Shown here: positions 1 through 8,858 of the stretch, piece by piece
Layout: each line of letters opens with the position of its first letter
Position numbering within the stretch: position 1 is the first letter of the stretch
Made by a program: the position numbers and the translations under genes
Notes under the pieces: model-generated
The model's database searches: none
What the model was told of the DNA's origin: nothing
Seen by the model: only the letters and a program-made list of their open reading frames with translations
Assembly: GCF_014648075.1 (NCBI RefSeq)
Contig: NZ_BMQK01000024.1
Span: 33,673 to 97,672 of the forward strand
Reading direction: 5' to 3'
DNA from: Streptomyces ruber
GTDB taxonomy: Bacteria; Actinomycetota; Actinomycetes; Streptomycetales; Streptomycetaceae
DNA: 64,000 bases

Positions 1-1851
<1,851 letters not shown>

Positions 1852-1873
1852 CGGGTGCTCCGCTCCACGTCTG

Positions 1874-1896
1874 CAACATTGCTCGACATCAAGATA
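1874..1896 (-). promoter_or_regulatory. Imperfect dyad upstream of idh, possible operator
   Basis: Read on the minus strand this holds TATCTTGATGTCGAGCAATG. The core TCTTGA-nn-TCGAGC is an imperfect inverted repeat (4 of 6 positions) centred about 36 bp upstream of the idh GTG. It sits where a promoter/operator would be expected. The factor is not identifiable from the sequence. Its plus-strand 13-mer CAACATTGCTCGA recurs in the promoter spacer of the ABC exporter at 3717-3729. Confidence 0.35.
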
Positions 1897-2194
1897 TCTC
1901 GTGGGCGACCGCATCTCGACAGGGGCCCGGCGGCGAACCGAAACGCGCCACGCGAGCGAACGATCCTGGCCGCCGGGTGCCCTCCGTCCAGGCGGGGAGC
2001 GGCGCGGAACACGGGGTCCGGCGGTTCGCCCGGGGGGGAAGGCACGGCGGTGCCGGTGGCGTGAGGGGGCGGTGCGGGACATGGCGGATCGCCGGGGCGC
2101 GGGGTGGCGGACAGGGGTTCGGTGTCTTGTCGGCGTCGGAGTGGGCCGGGACGTCGGGGTGGCCTCCGGGGCGGGGCGTGGTGCTCCGGGAGCC

Positions 2195-2221
2195 CGGCAC
2201 CCGTGACCGTGCCGGGTGCCG
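2195..2221 (-). terminator. Hairpin after mscS
   Basis: Perfect 9-bp inverted repeat CGGCACCCG / CGGGTGCCG with a 9-nt loop, beginning 22 bp after the stop codon of the leftward channel gene. There is no U tract, as is common for Streptomyces terminators. The remaining DNA between the two leftward genes (1852-2243) shows no credible gene. Confidence 0.5.
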
Positions 2222-2243
2222 TGCCGGTGCGGGGGCGTCGGGG

Positions 2244-3329
2244 TCAGAGCGGCCGCGATGTCTCTTCCGCTTCCCGCTGGTGCGGGATCGTCAGGGGGTC
2301 CGTGCCCTGGTGCACGGTCACCGTCCGCGTGGGGGCCGGGATGCTGATGCCCTCGTCCTGGTAGCGCCGGTGCAGGCGCTTGATGAACTCGTGTTTGATC
2401 CGGTACTGGTCGCCGAACTCCCCGACCCCGAGGATGACCGTCATGCCGATGCGCGAGTCGCCGAAGGTGTGGAAGCGGACGGCGGGCTCGTGCTCGGGCA
2501 CCGCCCCCTCGACACCGGTCATCACCTCGGCCACGACCTCGTTGGTCACCCGCTCCACGTGCTCCAGGTCGCTGTCGTAGCCGACGCCCACCTGGACCAG
2601 GAGGGTCATCTCCTGCTCGGGCCGGTTGTAGTTGGTCATGTTCGTGCCGGCGAGCTTCCCGTTCGGGATGATCACCAGGTTCTTGGACAGGGAGCGGATC
2701 GTCGTCTGGCGCCAGTTGATGTCCTCGACGTAGCCCTCCTCGCCGCTGGTCAGCCGGATGTAGTCGCCGACCTGCACCGTCTTCGACGCGAGGATGTGAA
2801 TGCCCGCGAACAGGTTCGCGAGGGTGTCCTGGAGCGCCAGGGCGACCGCGAGACCGCCGACGCCCAGGGCGGTGACCAGCGGGGCGATCGGGATGCCCAG
2901 GGTCTGCAGCACCACCAGGCAGCCGAGGGCGACGACCATGACCCGGGTGATGTTGACGAAGATCGTGACCGACCCGGCCACCCCGGCTCGGGCCTGCGTG
3001 AACGTCCGCACCAGACCGCCGACCACGCGGGCCGCCGTGATCGTCGCCACCAGGATCACCAGCACGGTCAGCGTCTGGCTGACGTGGTGCCCGACCGTGC
3101 GGGTCAGCGGCAGGACCGCCGCCGCGACCGCCGCCCCGCCGGCCACGGCGCACCACGGCACCAGGGTGCGCAGCGCGTCGACGACCACGTCGTCGCCGCT
3201 CCACTTGGTGCGCGACGCGTGCCGGCCCAGCCAGCGCAGCAACGTGCGCAGCAGGAACGCTGCCAGCAGGCCCGCCGCGAGGGCGACCGAGGCCATCACG
3301 AGGTCGTCGAGGGTGAGGTCCCGGTTCAT
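2244..3329 (-). CDS. MscS-family mechanosensitive ion channel
   Basis: Small-conductance mechanosensitive channel of the cytoplasmic membrane that releases solutes on hypo-osmotic shock. The 361-residue protein has hydrophobic segments near residues 10-30, 55-80, 90-115 and 130-170. The last includes the glycine/alanine-rich pore-lining helix (TALGVGGLAVALALQD) followed by TLANLFAGIHIL, the MscS signature. The beta domain follows (VGDYIRLTSGEEGYVEDINWRQT) with NLVIIPNGKL and a C-terminal alpha/beta domain. Start chosen at ATG 3329 (MNRDLTLDDL), preceded by GGGAGG; an in-frame extension to 3479 lacks a good ribosome site. It is transcribed toward idh and divergent from the ABC exporter. Length and motifs are typical of a minimal MscS with one extra N-terminal helix pair. 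Confidence 0.88.
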   Translation of the reverse strand: MNRDLTLDDLVMASVALAAGLLAAFLLRTLLRWLGRHASRTKWSGDDVVVDALRTLVPWCAVAGGAAVAAAVLPLTRTVGHHVSQTLTVLVILVATITAARVVGGLVRTFTQARAGVAGSVTIFVNITRVMVVALGCLVVLQTLGIPIAPLVTALGVGGLAVALALQDTLANLFAGIHILASKTVQVGDYIRLTSGEEGYVEDINWRQTTIRSLSKNLVIIPNGKLAGTNMTNYNRPEQEMTLLVQVGVGYDSDLEHVERVTNEVVAEVMTGVEGAVPEHEPAVRFHTFGDSRIGMTVILGVGEFGDQYRIKHEFIKRLHRRYQDEGISIPAPTRTVTVHQGTDPLTIPHQREAEETSRPL

Positions 3330-3709
3330 CGGACGCCTCCCGCGGGACGGGAGGGACGCGCGATGCGCCGGGAACGGCTCACGGGCCGGATGTGGTGTGT
3401 CGTCACCTTGCCACCTGATCGGATACCGGTCTGCAGGAGAACGCCCGTACATGCGTACGAAGCCGGGCGTGATCGCCATCCTGCCGTATGCGTACGACCG
3501 TTCGGCGCCGAGCGTGCGGTAACCGGCCGGGGCCGTGGCTCAGATCACCTTCAGCCGTAACCGGCGGGTCGCTGCACCACGACCGCCGGCAGCGGGGGAC
3601 CGGCGGTCACGGTGGTCGCGGTGGCGCGACGGCGTGCACCCGGCAGGGCGCGCTCGTCGGGCGGGTGCCCGCCCGGCTGCCCAGGAGGCGCCCGGCTGCC
3701 GTACCGTCC

Positions 3710-3740
3710 TTGACCTCAACATTGCTCGAGGTCCTACCGT
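3710..3740 (+). promoter_or_regulatory. MerR-type promoter/operator of the ABC exporter, apparently leaderless
   Basis: A -35 TTGACC (3710-3715) and -10 TACCGT (3735-3740) are separated by 19 bp, the stretched spacing used by MerR-family activators. The spacer carries a dyad with half-sites ACCTCAA (3713-3719) and TCGAGGT (3726-3732). The expected transcription start, about 7 nt after the -10, coincides with the ATG at 3748, so the mRNA is probably leaderless. No MerR regulator gene lies in this window. The rest of the 418-bp divergent gap (3330-3747) holds only a 10-bp direct repeat ATGCGTACGA at 3451 and 3488. Confidence 0.65.
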
Positions 3741-3747
3741 CCGGCGC

Positions 3748-5667
3748 ATGAGTATGGAGACCACCGCCTGGATGCAACTGCGGAGCCTGACCGCCACCGC
3801 AGAGCACCGGCCGCCGACCCGCGCCACGCTGCGCAGGACCGCCGACTTCGCCCGCCCCCACCGCCGCCGTATCGCCCGGTTCGTGCTGCTGAGCGTGGTG
3901 ACCGCGCTGCTGGCCGTCGCGACGCCCGTGCTCGCGGGCCGCGTGGTCGACGCCGTCGTCGCGGGCGGCGACGAACATCACGTCGTACGCCTCGCCGTGC
4001 TCATCGCCCTGATCGCGCTCGCCGAGGCGGCACTGGGCCTGCTCGGCCGCCGGCTGTCGGCGACGCTGGGCGAGGGTCTCATCCTCGATCTGCGGACGGC
4101 CGTGTTCGACCACGTGCAGCGCATGCCGGTCGCGTTCTTCACCCGTACGCGCACGGGAGCGCTGGTCAGCCGTCTGAACAACGATGTGATCGGTGCGCAA
4201 CGGGCGTTCAGCAACACGCTTTCCGGAGTGGTGAGCAACCTGGTCACGCTGCTGCTCACGCTCGTGGTGATGCTCACCCTGTCCTGGCAGGTCACCCTGC
4301 TCGCGCTGGTCCTGCTGCCGGTCTTCGTGGTGCCCGCCCGCCGGACGGGCCGCCGGATGGCCGGGTTCCAGCGGGAGGCGGCGGACCTCAACGCGGCCAT
4401 GGGCACCCGGATGACGGAGCGGTTCTCGGCGCCCGGCGCCACGCTGGTGAAGCTCTTCGGACGGCCGGAGGAGGAGTCGGCGGAGTTCGCGGAGCGGGCC
4501 CGGCGGGTGCGGGACATCGGGGTCCGTACGGCGATGGCGCAGGAGGCGTTCATCACGGCCCTCACCCTGGTGTCGGCCCTCGCGCTCGCCCTCGTCTACG
4601 GTCTCGGCGGCTGGTTCGCCCTGCGCGGCGCCCTGGAGCCGGGCGCCGTCGTGTCGCTCGCCCTCCTGCTCACCCGTCTCTACGCGCCGCTCACCGCGCT
4701 GGCCGGGGCGCGCGTGGAGATCATGAGCGCGCTGGTGAGCTTCGAGCGCGTCTTCGAGGTGCTGGACCTGAAGCCGCTCATCGAGGAGAAGCCGGACGCC
4801 CGCGAGGTGCCCGAGGGCCCGGTCTCCGTAGAGTTCGACGACGTCCGCTTCGGCTACCCGGCCGCCGACAGGATCTCCCTCGCCTCACTGGAGGAGGTCG
4901 CCTCCCTCGACACCAGGGGCGGCACCGAGGTCCTGCACGGAGTCTCCTTCCGCGCCGAACCGGGACGGACCGTCGCCCTGGTCGGGTCCTCCGGCGCGGG
5001 CAAGTCGACCGTCGCGCAGCTGCTGCCCCGGCTGTACGACGTGGACGCGGGCGCCGTACGCGTCGGCGGCGTCGACGTGCGCGACCTGACCTCCGCGTCC
5101 CTGCGCGCGACCCTCGGCATGGTCACCCAGGACGGTCACCTCTTCCACGACACGGTCCGCGCCAACCTGCTGCTCGCCCGCCCCGGGGCCACGGAGGACG
5201 ACCTCTGGGACGCCCTGCGCCGCGCCCGCCTCGACGATCTCGTACGGTCGCTCCCCGACGGCCTCGACACCGTGGTCGGCGAACGCGGCTACCGGCTCTC
5301 CGGCGGCGAGCGCCAGCGGATGACCATCGCCCGGCTGCTCCTGGCCCGGCAGCGCGTCGTCGTCCTCGACGAGGCCACGGCCCACCTGGACAACACCTCC
5401 GAGGCGGCCGTCCAGGAGGCGCTCACGGAGGCTCTGGAGGGGCGTACCGCGGTGGTGATCGCCCACCGGCTGTCCACCGTACGGACGGCCGACCTCATCC
5501 TCGTGGTCGAGGCGGGCCGTGTGGTGGAGCGCGGCACGCACGAGGAACTGCTGGCGGCGGGCGGACGGTACGCGGAGCTGTACCGGACGCAGTCCGACGG
5601 CCCCGGAGACGGCGGCGGTCCCGGGCTGGACCCGGTCCCGCGGCTGCCGGCCGGGACGGCGCCCTGA
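3748..5667 (+). CDS. ABC exporter half-transporter (membrane domain fused to ATPase)
   Basis: Homo- or heterodimeric ABC exporter with fused transmembrane and nucleotide-binding domains, 639 residues, in the cytoplasmic membrane. The N-terminal half holds six hydrophobic segments (about residues 40-330). The ATPase half has Walker A GSSGAGKST (about residue 413), signature LSGGERQRM, Walker B VVVLDEAT and the switch AHRLST, all intact. Start is ATG 3748, chosen because the promoter places the transcript 5' end there; an upstream in-frame extension to 3535 runs through the promoter. MerR-type promoter architecture suggests induction by a toxic ligand, so a drug or antibiotic efflux role is plausible. 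The linker before Walker A has an extra acidic stretch (SLEEVASLDTRGGTE). Substrate unknown; export of the nearby cyclic peptide is possible but not supported by operon structure. Confidence 0.85.
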   Translation: MSMETTAWMQLRSLTATAEHRPPTRATLRRTADFARPHRRRIARFVLLSVVTALLAVATPVLAGRVVDAVVAGGDEHHVVRLAVLIALIALAEAALGLLGRRLSATLGEGLILDLRTAVFDHVQRMPVAFFTRTRTGALVSRLNNDVIGAQRAFSNTLSGVVSNLVTLLLTLVVMLTLSWQVTLLALVLLPVFVVPARRTGRRMAGFQREAADLNAAMGTRMTERFSAPGATLVKLFGRPEEESAEFAERARRVRDIGVRTAMAQEAFITALTLVSALALALVYGLGGWFALRGALEPGAVVSLALLLTRLYAPLTALAGARVEIMSALVSFERVFEVLDLKPLIEEKPDAREVPEGPVSVEFDDVRFGYPAADRISLASLEEVASLDTRGGTEVLHGVSFRAEPGRTVALVGSSGAGKSTVAQLLPRLYDVDAGAVRVGGVDVRDLTSASLRATLGMVTQDGHLFHDTVRANLLLARPGATEDDLWDALRRARLDDLVRSLPDGLDTVVGERGYRLSGGERQRMTIARLLLARQRVVVLDEATAHLDNTSEAAVQEALTEALEGRTAVVIAHRLSTVRTADLILVVEAGRVVERGTHEELLAAGGRYAELYRTQSDGPGDGGGPGLDPVPRLPAGTAP

Positions 5668-5683
5668 CGGCCGGCCCGCACGG

Positions 5684-6133
5684 TCATGCCTCCTCCGGCC
5701 GGCGGCCGGGCCGCCCGGGCCGCCCGGGCCGGCACCGGGCGCACACACCCGTCAGTTCGACGGTGTGGTCCACCGCGTGGAACCCGGTGTCCCGCGCGAT
5801 CCGCACCGCCCACCGTTCGACGTCCCCGGCGTCGACCGCCAGGCTGAGGCCGCACTCCCGGCACAGCAGGTAGTGCCGGTGACCGTCGGCCGACCGGAAA
5901 CGGTAGAGGCGTTCGCCCTCCCGGTCCCGCACCACGTCGACGTGCCCGGCCGCCTCCAGGAAGCGCAGGGTCCGGTAGACGGTGCTCAGCCCCACCGGCA
6001 CCCCGTCCGCCACGAGCGCGGCGTGCAGGGTCTGCGCCGAGGCGAAACCGTCACGGACGTGCAGGGCCCGCAGGACGGCGGCCCGTTGGGGAGTCGCACG
6101 CCACTCGGCGCGGGACGTCTCGTGCGTGGTCAT
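5684..6133 (-). CDS. zur: Fur-family zinc uptake regulator (Zur)
   Basis: Metal-responsive repressor that binds DNA when zinc is replete. The 149-residue protein has an N-terminal winged helix (TPQRAAVLRALHVRDGFASAQTLHAAL, then GLSTVYRTLRFLEAAG) and a C-terminal metal-binding/dimer domain with HRHYLLCREC and a terminal CARC pair forming the structural Cys4 zinc site. This is the usual Zur layout, and the family length is about 140. Genes beside it (decayed CobW chaperone, cysteine-free L32, Azt importer) are classic Zur targets, which favours Zur over Fur or PerR. Its last residues are a low-complexity PGRPGRPGRR tail. It probably lies at the 3' end of the rpmF transcript and so is co-regulated. 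The ABC exporter gene ends 16 bp away in the opposite direction. Confidence 0.85.
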   Translation of the reverse strand: MTTHETSRAEWRATPQRAAVLRALHVRDGFASAQTLHAALVADGVPVGLSTVYRTLRFLEAAGHVDVVRDREGERLYRFRSADGHRHYLLCRECGLSLAVDAGDVERWAVRIARDTGFHAVDHTVELTGVCARCRPGRPGRPGRRPEEA

Positions 6134-6923
6134 GCGTCATGCCTCCCGTCGCTTCTCCCGTCACCGGCGGCGCCCGGACCGGCCGTGGCCGCGGCTGGAC
6201 GGCCGTGCCGAGGACCTCGCGGTCGTGCTCGTGCTCACAGACCTCGCCGGTGTCCCGCTCGGGGAAGGGGTCCACGGCGGGCAGCCGCTCCCCGGCGGCC
6301 GGCAGGCAGGAGGTCAGGGCCGCACACAGGCTCGCCTCCGCAGGCCGACACCGATGAAGACCAGCTCCCCCAGCCGGGCGCCTGCTGCGCGCGCTCGGGG
6401 TCGAACCGGCCGGTCTCCAGGACGTCGCGGGCGTCGACCCGGCCGTGCAGCGCGGGAACCAGCCGGGCCACCGGGCCGGCCAGGTCCAGCTTGTCCAGCA
6501 CGAGTACGTCGGCGAACTCGACCTGGTCGACCAGCAGGTCGCTCACGGTGCGCTCGTCGTCCTCGTACGGGGCGGGCCCCCGTTCGGCGAGGTCGTCACC
6601 GGAGTCCAGCTCGGCCAGGGAGTTCGCCGCGTCGACCACGGTCACCATGGTGTCGAACCGGTCGACCTCCTCCAGCAGGTCGTCCCGGAGCGCGCAGCGG
6701 ACACAGCCATCGGTCATCTCCACGAGCCGCTCCTCGGTCCGGGAGAGCGCCGCCCGGCCGCCGCGCACGAGGGCGGCGTCGATGTCGACATCGCTCATGT
6801 CGTTGACGATCACCGCGACGCGCAGCCCTTCCCGACGGGTGAGGACGTGGTTGAGGAGCGTCGTCCCGCCGCGGCGCCGGGGAAGCCCGACAGCACGGTC
6901 ACGGGAAGGCGCTGCGACGGCAT
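6134..6923 (-). pseudogene. Decayed CobW/COG0523 zinc metallochaperone
   Basis: Intact homologues are G3E GTPases of about 380-400 residues that deliver zinc. Here the reading begins well (MPSQRLPVTVLSGFPGA from 6923). The Walker A segment that should encode GKTT is replaced by 8 nt (6865-6872) where 6 are expected, so the lysine is lost and the frame shifts. The second frame continues GTTLLNHVLTRREGLRVAVIVND to about 6385. The metal motif GCxCC has become GCVRC. The stretch carrying ESSGISEP is missing after LLEEVDRF. The GTP-base motif NKLD is DKLD. About 100 residues are missing after QQAPGW, then GELVFIGVGL appears in one frame and DPFPERDTGEVCEHEHD in a third. The pieces keep the correct order, so this is a gene in advanced decay between two intact zinc genes. 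Its 3' remains run up to the zur start. Confidence 0.85.
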
Positions 6924-6928
6924 CCGGT

Positions 6929-7099
6929 TCAGTCCTCCGGCCGCAGCAGACCGCGCCGGTAGGCGGGGACGAGGTGCTGCGGCACCCGGTGGGACACACC
7001 CTCGATCGTGACGGTGACCAGCTTGGGCGCGCTCGCCTTCCACTGGGCGCGGCGGTGGCGGGTGTTGCTGCGGGACATCTTGCGCTTGGGCACGGCCAT
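6929..7099 (-). CDS. rpmF: Ribosomal protein L32, zinc-independent (C-minus) paralogue
   Basis: Component of the 50S subunit. The 56-residue protein opens with the invariant MAVPKRKMSRSNTRHRRAQWK but lacks the CxxC...CxxC zinc ribbon of ordinary L32. The C-terminal half reads LVTVTIEGVSHRVPQHLVPAY with no cysteine. Such paralogues replace the zinc-binding copy when zinc is scarce and are Zur-repressed in Streptomyces. Start is ATG 7099 with GGAGAGGA upstream; an in-frame extension to 7153 is not part of the family. A Zur-box-like dyad lies about 90 bp upstream. The decayed CobW gene begins 5 bp after the stop and zur follows, suggesting one leftward zinc-limitation operon. Confidence 0.92.
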   Translation of the reverse strand: MAVPKRKMSRSNTRHRRAQWKASAPKLVTVTIEGVSHRVPQHLVPAYRRGLLRPED

Positions 7100-7185
7100 G
7101 AGGCGGTCCTCTCCGAAGTGGGGATGGAACGGGTCGGCCGCGGCGGGCGGCATGGCTCATCGCCGTCGCGGTCCACAGCAGCATA

Positions 7186-7200
7186 CGACAATCGTTTTCA
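7186..7200 (-). promoter_or_regulatory. Zur box upstream of rpmF
   Basis: Minus-strand TGAAAACGATTGTCG closely matches the actinobacterial Zur dyad TGAAAATGATTTTCA (7-1-7). It lies between the aztA stop and the rpmF start and would control rpmF, the CobW remnant and zur. A TATGCT hexamer just downstream could be the -10. Confidence 0.75.
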
Positions 7201-7245
7201 TCAGACGGACCACCCTCGCGCGGGCCGCCCGCGAGCGGCTCGCCG

Positions 7246-7950
7246 TCATGCCGGCTGCCAGACCTGCGCGAGGGCCGACGTGGTGAGGACCTGCTCGGGG
7301 CGCCCGTGCTCCAGCAGATGTCCGTCGCGGAGCAGGAGGCAGACGTCCGCCGAGCGCGCGGCCTCCAGGTCGTGCGTGGCCTGGACGACGGTCACCCCGT
7401 CGGCGGTCAACTCCGAGAGCAGGGCGGCGATCCGGTCCCTGGCCTCGGGGTCGAGCCCTGTGGTCGGCTCGTCGAGCAGGAGCAGGTCGGACTCCTGGGC
7501 GAGGCCCTGGGCGATCAGGGCGCGCTGGCGCTGCCCGCCGGAGAGCTCGCCGAGTTGGCGTGCGGCGAGACCGGCGATGCCGAGCCGCTCCATGGCCGTC
7601 TCCACCGTCGCGCGGTCCTGCCGGGTCAGCCGGCGCCACGGCCCGCGCTCGCCCCAGCGCCCCATCTCCACGGTCTGCCTGACGGTCAGGGGCAGCGTGT
7701 CGCCGACGGCGCCTCGTTGCGGCACGAACGCGGGCGGCCGGGACCCGGTGTGCGTGAGCCCGCCCGAGGTCGGGTCGATCACACCGGCCACGACGCCGAG
7801 CAGTGTCGACTTGCCGCTGCCGTTCGGTCCGACCAGCGCCGTCATCGTCAACGGCGGTATCTCGGCGCTGATCCGGTGCAGGACGGCTCTGCCCTGGTAG
7901 CCGGCGCACAGTTCCGAGAGGCGGACCCGGGGTGCCTGTTCATTGAACAT
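7246..7950 (-). CDS. aztA: Zinc ABC transporter ATPase (AztA/ZnuC-like)
   Basis: ATP-binding subunit that powers zinc import through the membrane permease encoded divergently. The 234-residue protein shows Walker A GPNGSGKST, Q-loop FVPQRGAV, signature LSGGQRQRA, Walker B LLLLDEPTTGLD and switch ATHDLEAAR, all intact. I prefer ATG 7950 (MFNEQAPRV) over ATG 7959. A minus-strand -10 TACAAT (7963-7958) ends 7 nt before 7950, fitting a leaderless mRNA, and neither ATG has a ribosome site. Separation of the ATPase from its permease on opposite strands is less common than a single azt/znu operon, but both are joined by one Zur box. Function is inferred from neighbours aztB, aztC and aztD. Confidence 0.87.
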   Translation of the reverse strand: MFNEQAPRVRLSELCAGYQGRAVLHRISAEIPPLTMTALVGPNGSGKSTLLGVVAGVIDPTSGGLTHTGSRPPAFVPQRGAVGDTLPLTVRQTVEMGRWGERGPWRRLTRQDRATVETAMERLGIAGLAARQLGELSGGQRQRALIAQGLAQESDLLLLDEPTTGLDPEARDRIAALLSELTADGVTVVQATHDLEAARSADVCLLLRDGHLLEHGRPEQVLTTSALAQVWQPA

Positions 7951-7967
7951 GATTGTCATTGTAGTGT
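7944..7967. promoter_or_regulatory. Shared Zur box with overlapping divergent aztA/aztB promoters
   Basis: The dyad TGAACATGATTGTCA (7944-7958) fits the Zur consensus. Rightward, a -10 TAGTGT (7962-7967) is followed by 6 nt and the aztB ATG at 7974. Leftward, TACAAT (7963-7958) is followed by 7 nt and the aztA ATG at 7950. Both transcripts would be leaderless, and one Zur dimer pair would cover both -10 regions. The two start codons are only 23 bp apart. Confidence 0.72.
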
Positions 7968-7973
7968 GCTCAT

Positions 7974-8828
7974 ATGGAGTGGTTGACGGGCCCCTTCGAG
8001 GTGACCTTCGTGCAGCGGGCCCTCTGGGGCGGAATTCTCGTGTCGGCGATCTGCGCCCTGGCCGGAACCTGGGTGGTGCTCAGGGGCATGGCCTTCCTGG
8101 GCGACGCCATGTCCCACGGGCTGCTGCCAGGTGTCGCGCTCGCCGCGCTGCTCGGCGGCAACCTGCTGGTGGGGGCGGTGGTGAGCGCGGCCGTCATGAC
8201 GGCGGGCGTCACCGCGCTGCACCGCACCCCGCGGCTGTCGCAGGACACCGGTATCGGGCTGCTCTTCGTGGGGATGCTCTCGCTGGGCGTCATCATCGTC
8301 TCGCGGTCGCAGTCGTTCGCCGTGGACCTGACCGGGTTCCTCTTCGGTGACGTGCTGGCCGTCCGCGAGCAGGACCTGGTGCTGCTCGCGGGGGCGCTGC
8401 TGCTGGCGCTGGCCGTCTCGGTCCTCGGCCACCGGGCCTTCCTGGCCCTGGCCTTCGACCCGCGCAAGGCCCGCACGCTCGGCCTGCGTCCCCGGCTGGC
8501 GCACGCGGTGCTGCTCGGCCTGCTGGCCCTGGCCATCGTCGCCTCGTTCCACATCGTGGGGACGCTGCTGGTCCTCGGCCTGCTGATCGCCCCGCCCGCG
8601 GCCGCCCTGCCCTGGGCGCGCAGCGTGCGCGGGGTCATGGCGCTCGCGGCACTGCTCGGCAGCGCCTCCACCTTCTTCGGGCTGCTTCTCTCCTGGCACC
8701 TGAGTACCGCGGCCGGCGCCACCGTCTCGGCCCTCGCGGTCGGCCTGTTCTTCCTCTCCCACCTGGTGTCCGGCCTCCGCCACCGCCGTGCGCGACGTGC
8801 CACCGCCCTCATACCGACCACCGACTGA
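7974..8828 (+). CDS. aztB: Zinc ABC transporter permease (AztB/ZnuB-like)
   Basis: Membrane channel of the zinc importer, ABC-3 family, 284 residues. About eight hydrophobic segments run across the whole length. The characteristic cytoplasmic-loop motif FLGDAMSHGLLPGVALAALLGG is near residue 40, and a second conserved block GTLLVLGLLIAPPAAALPWA is near residue 200. The ATG at 7974 has no Shine-Dalgarno sequence and appears to be the 5' end of the mRNA. It is followed after 30 bp by a lipoprotein gene whose TTG start has a GGAGG site. Order aztB-aztD-aztC-aztD implies one Zur-controlled operon ending at the hairpin at 12367. Confidence 0.88.
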   Translation: MEWLTGPFEVTFVQRALWGGILVSAICALAGTWVVLRGMAFLGDAMSHGLLPGVALAALLGGNLLVGAVVSAAVMTAGVTALHRTPRLSQDTGIGLLFVGMLSLGVIIVSRSQSFAVDLTGFLFGDVLAVREQDLVLLAGALLLALAVSVLGHRAFLALAFDPRKARTLGLRPRLAHAVLLGLLALAIVASFHIVGTLLVLGLLIAPPAAALPWARSVRGVMALAALLGSASTFFGLLLSWHLSTAAGATVSALAVGLFFLSHLVSGLRHRRARRATALIPTTD

Positions 8829-8858
8829 CACAGACACGGAACTACGGAGGCGATCCTC

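Noticed and set aside
3748..5667. Dedicated exporter of the cyclic peptide
   Set aside because: It is 7.5 kb from the cluster beyond the zinc locus, with its own MerR-type promoter; a link cannot be supported.
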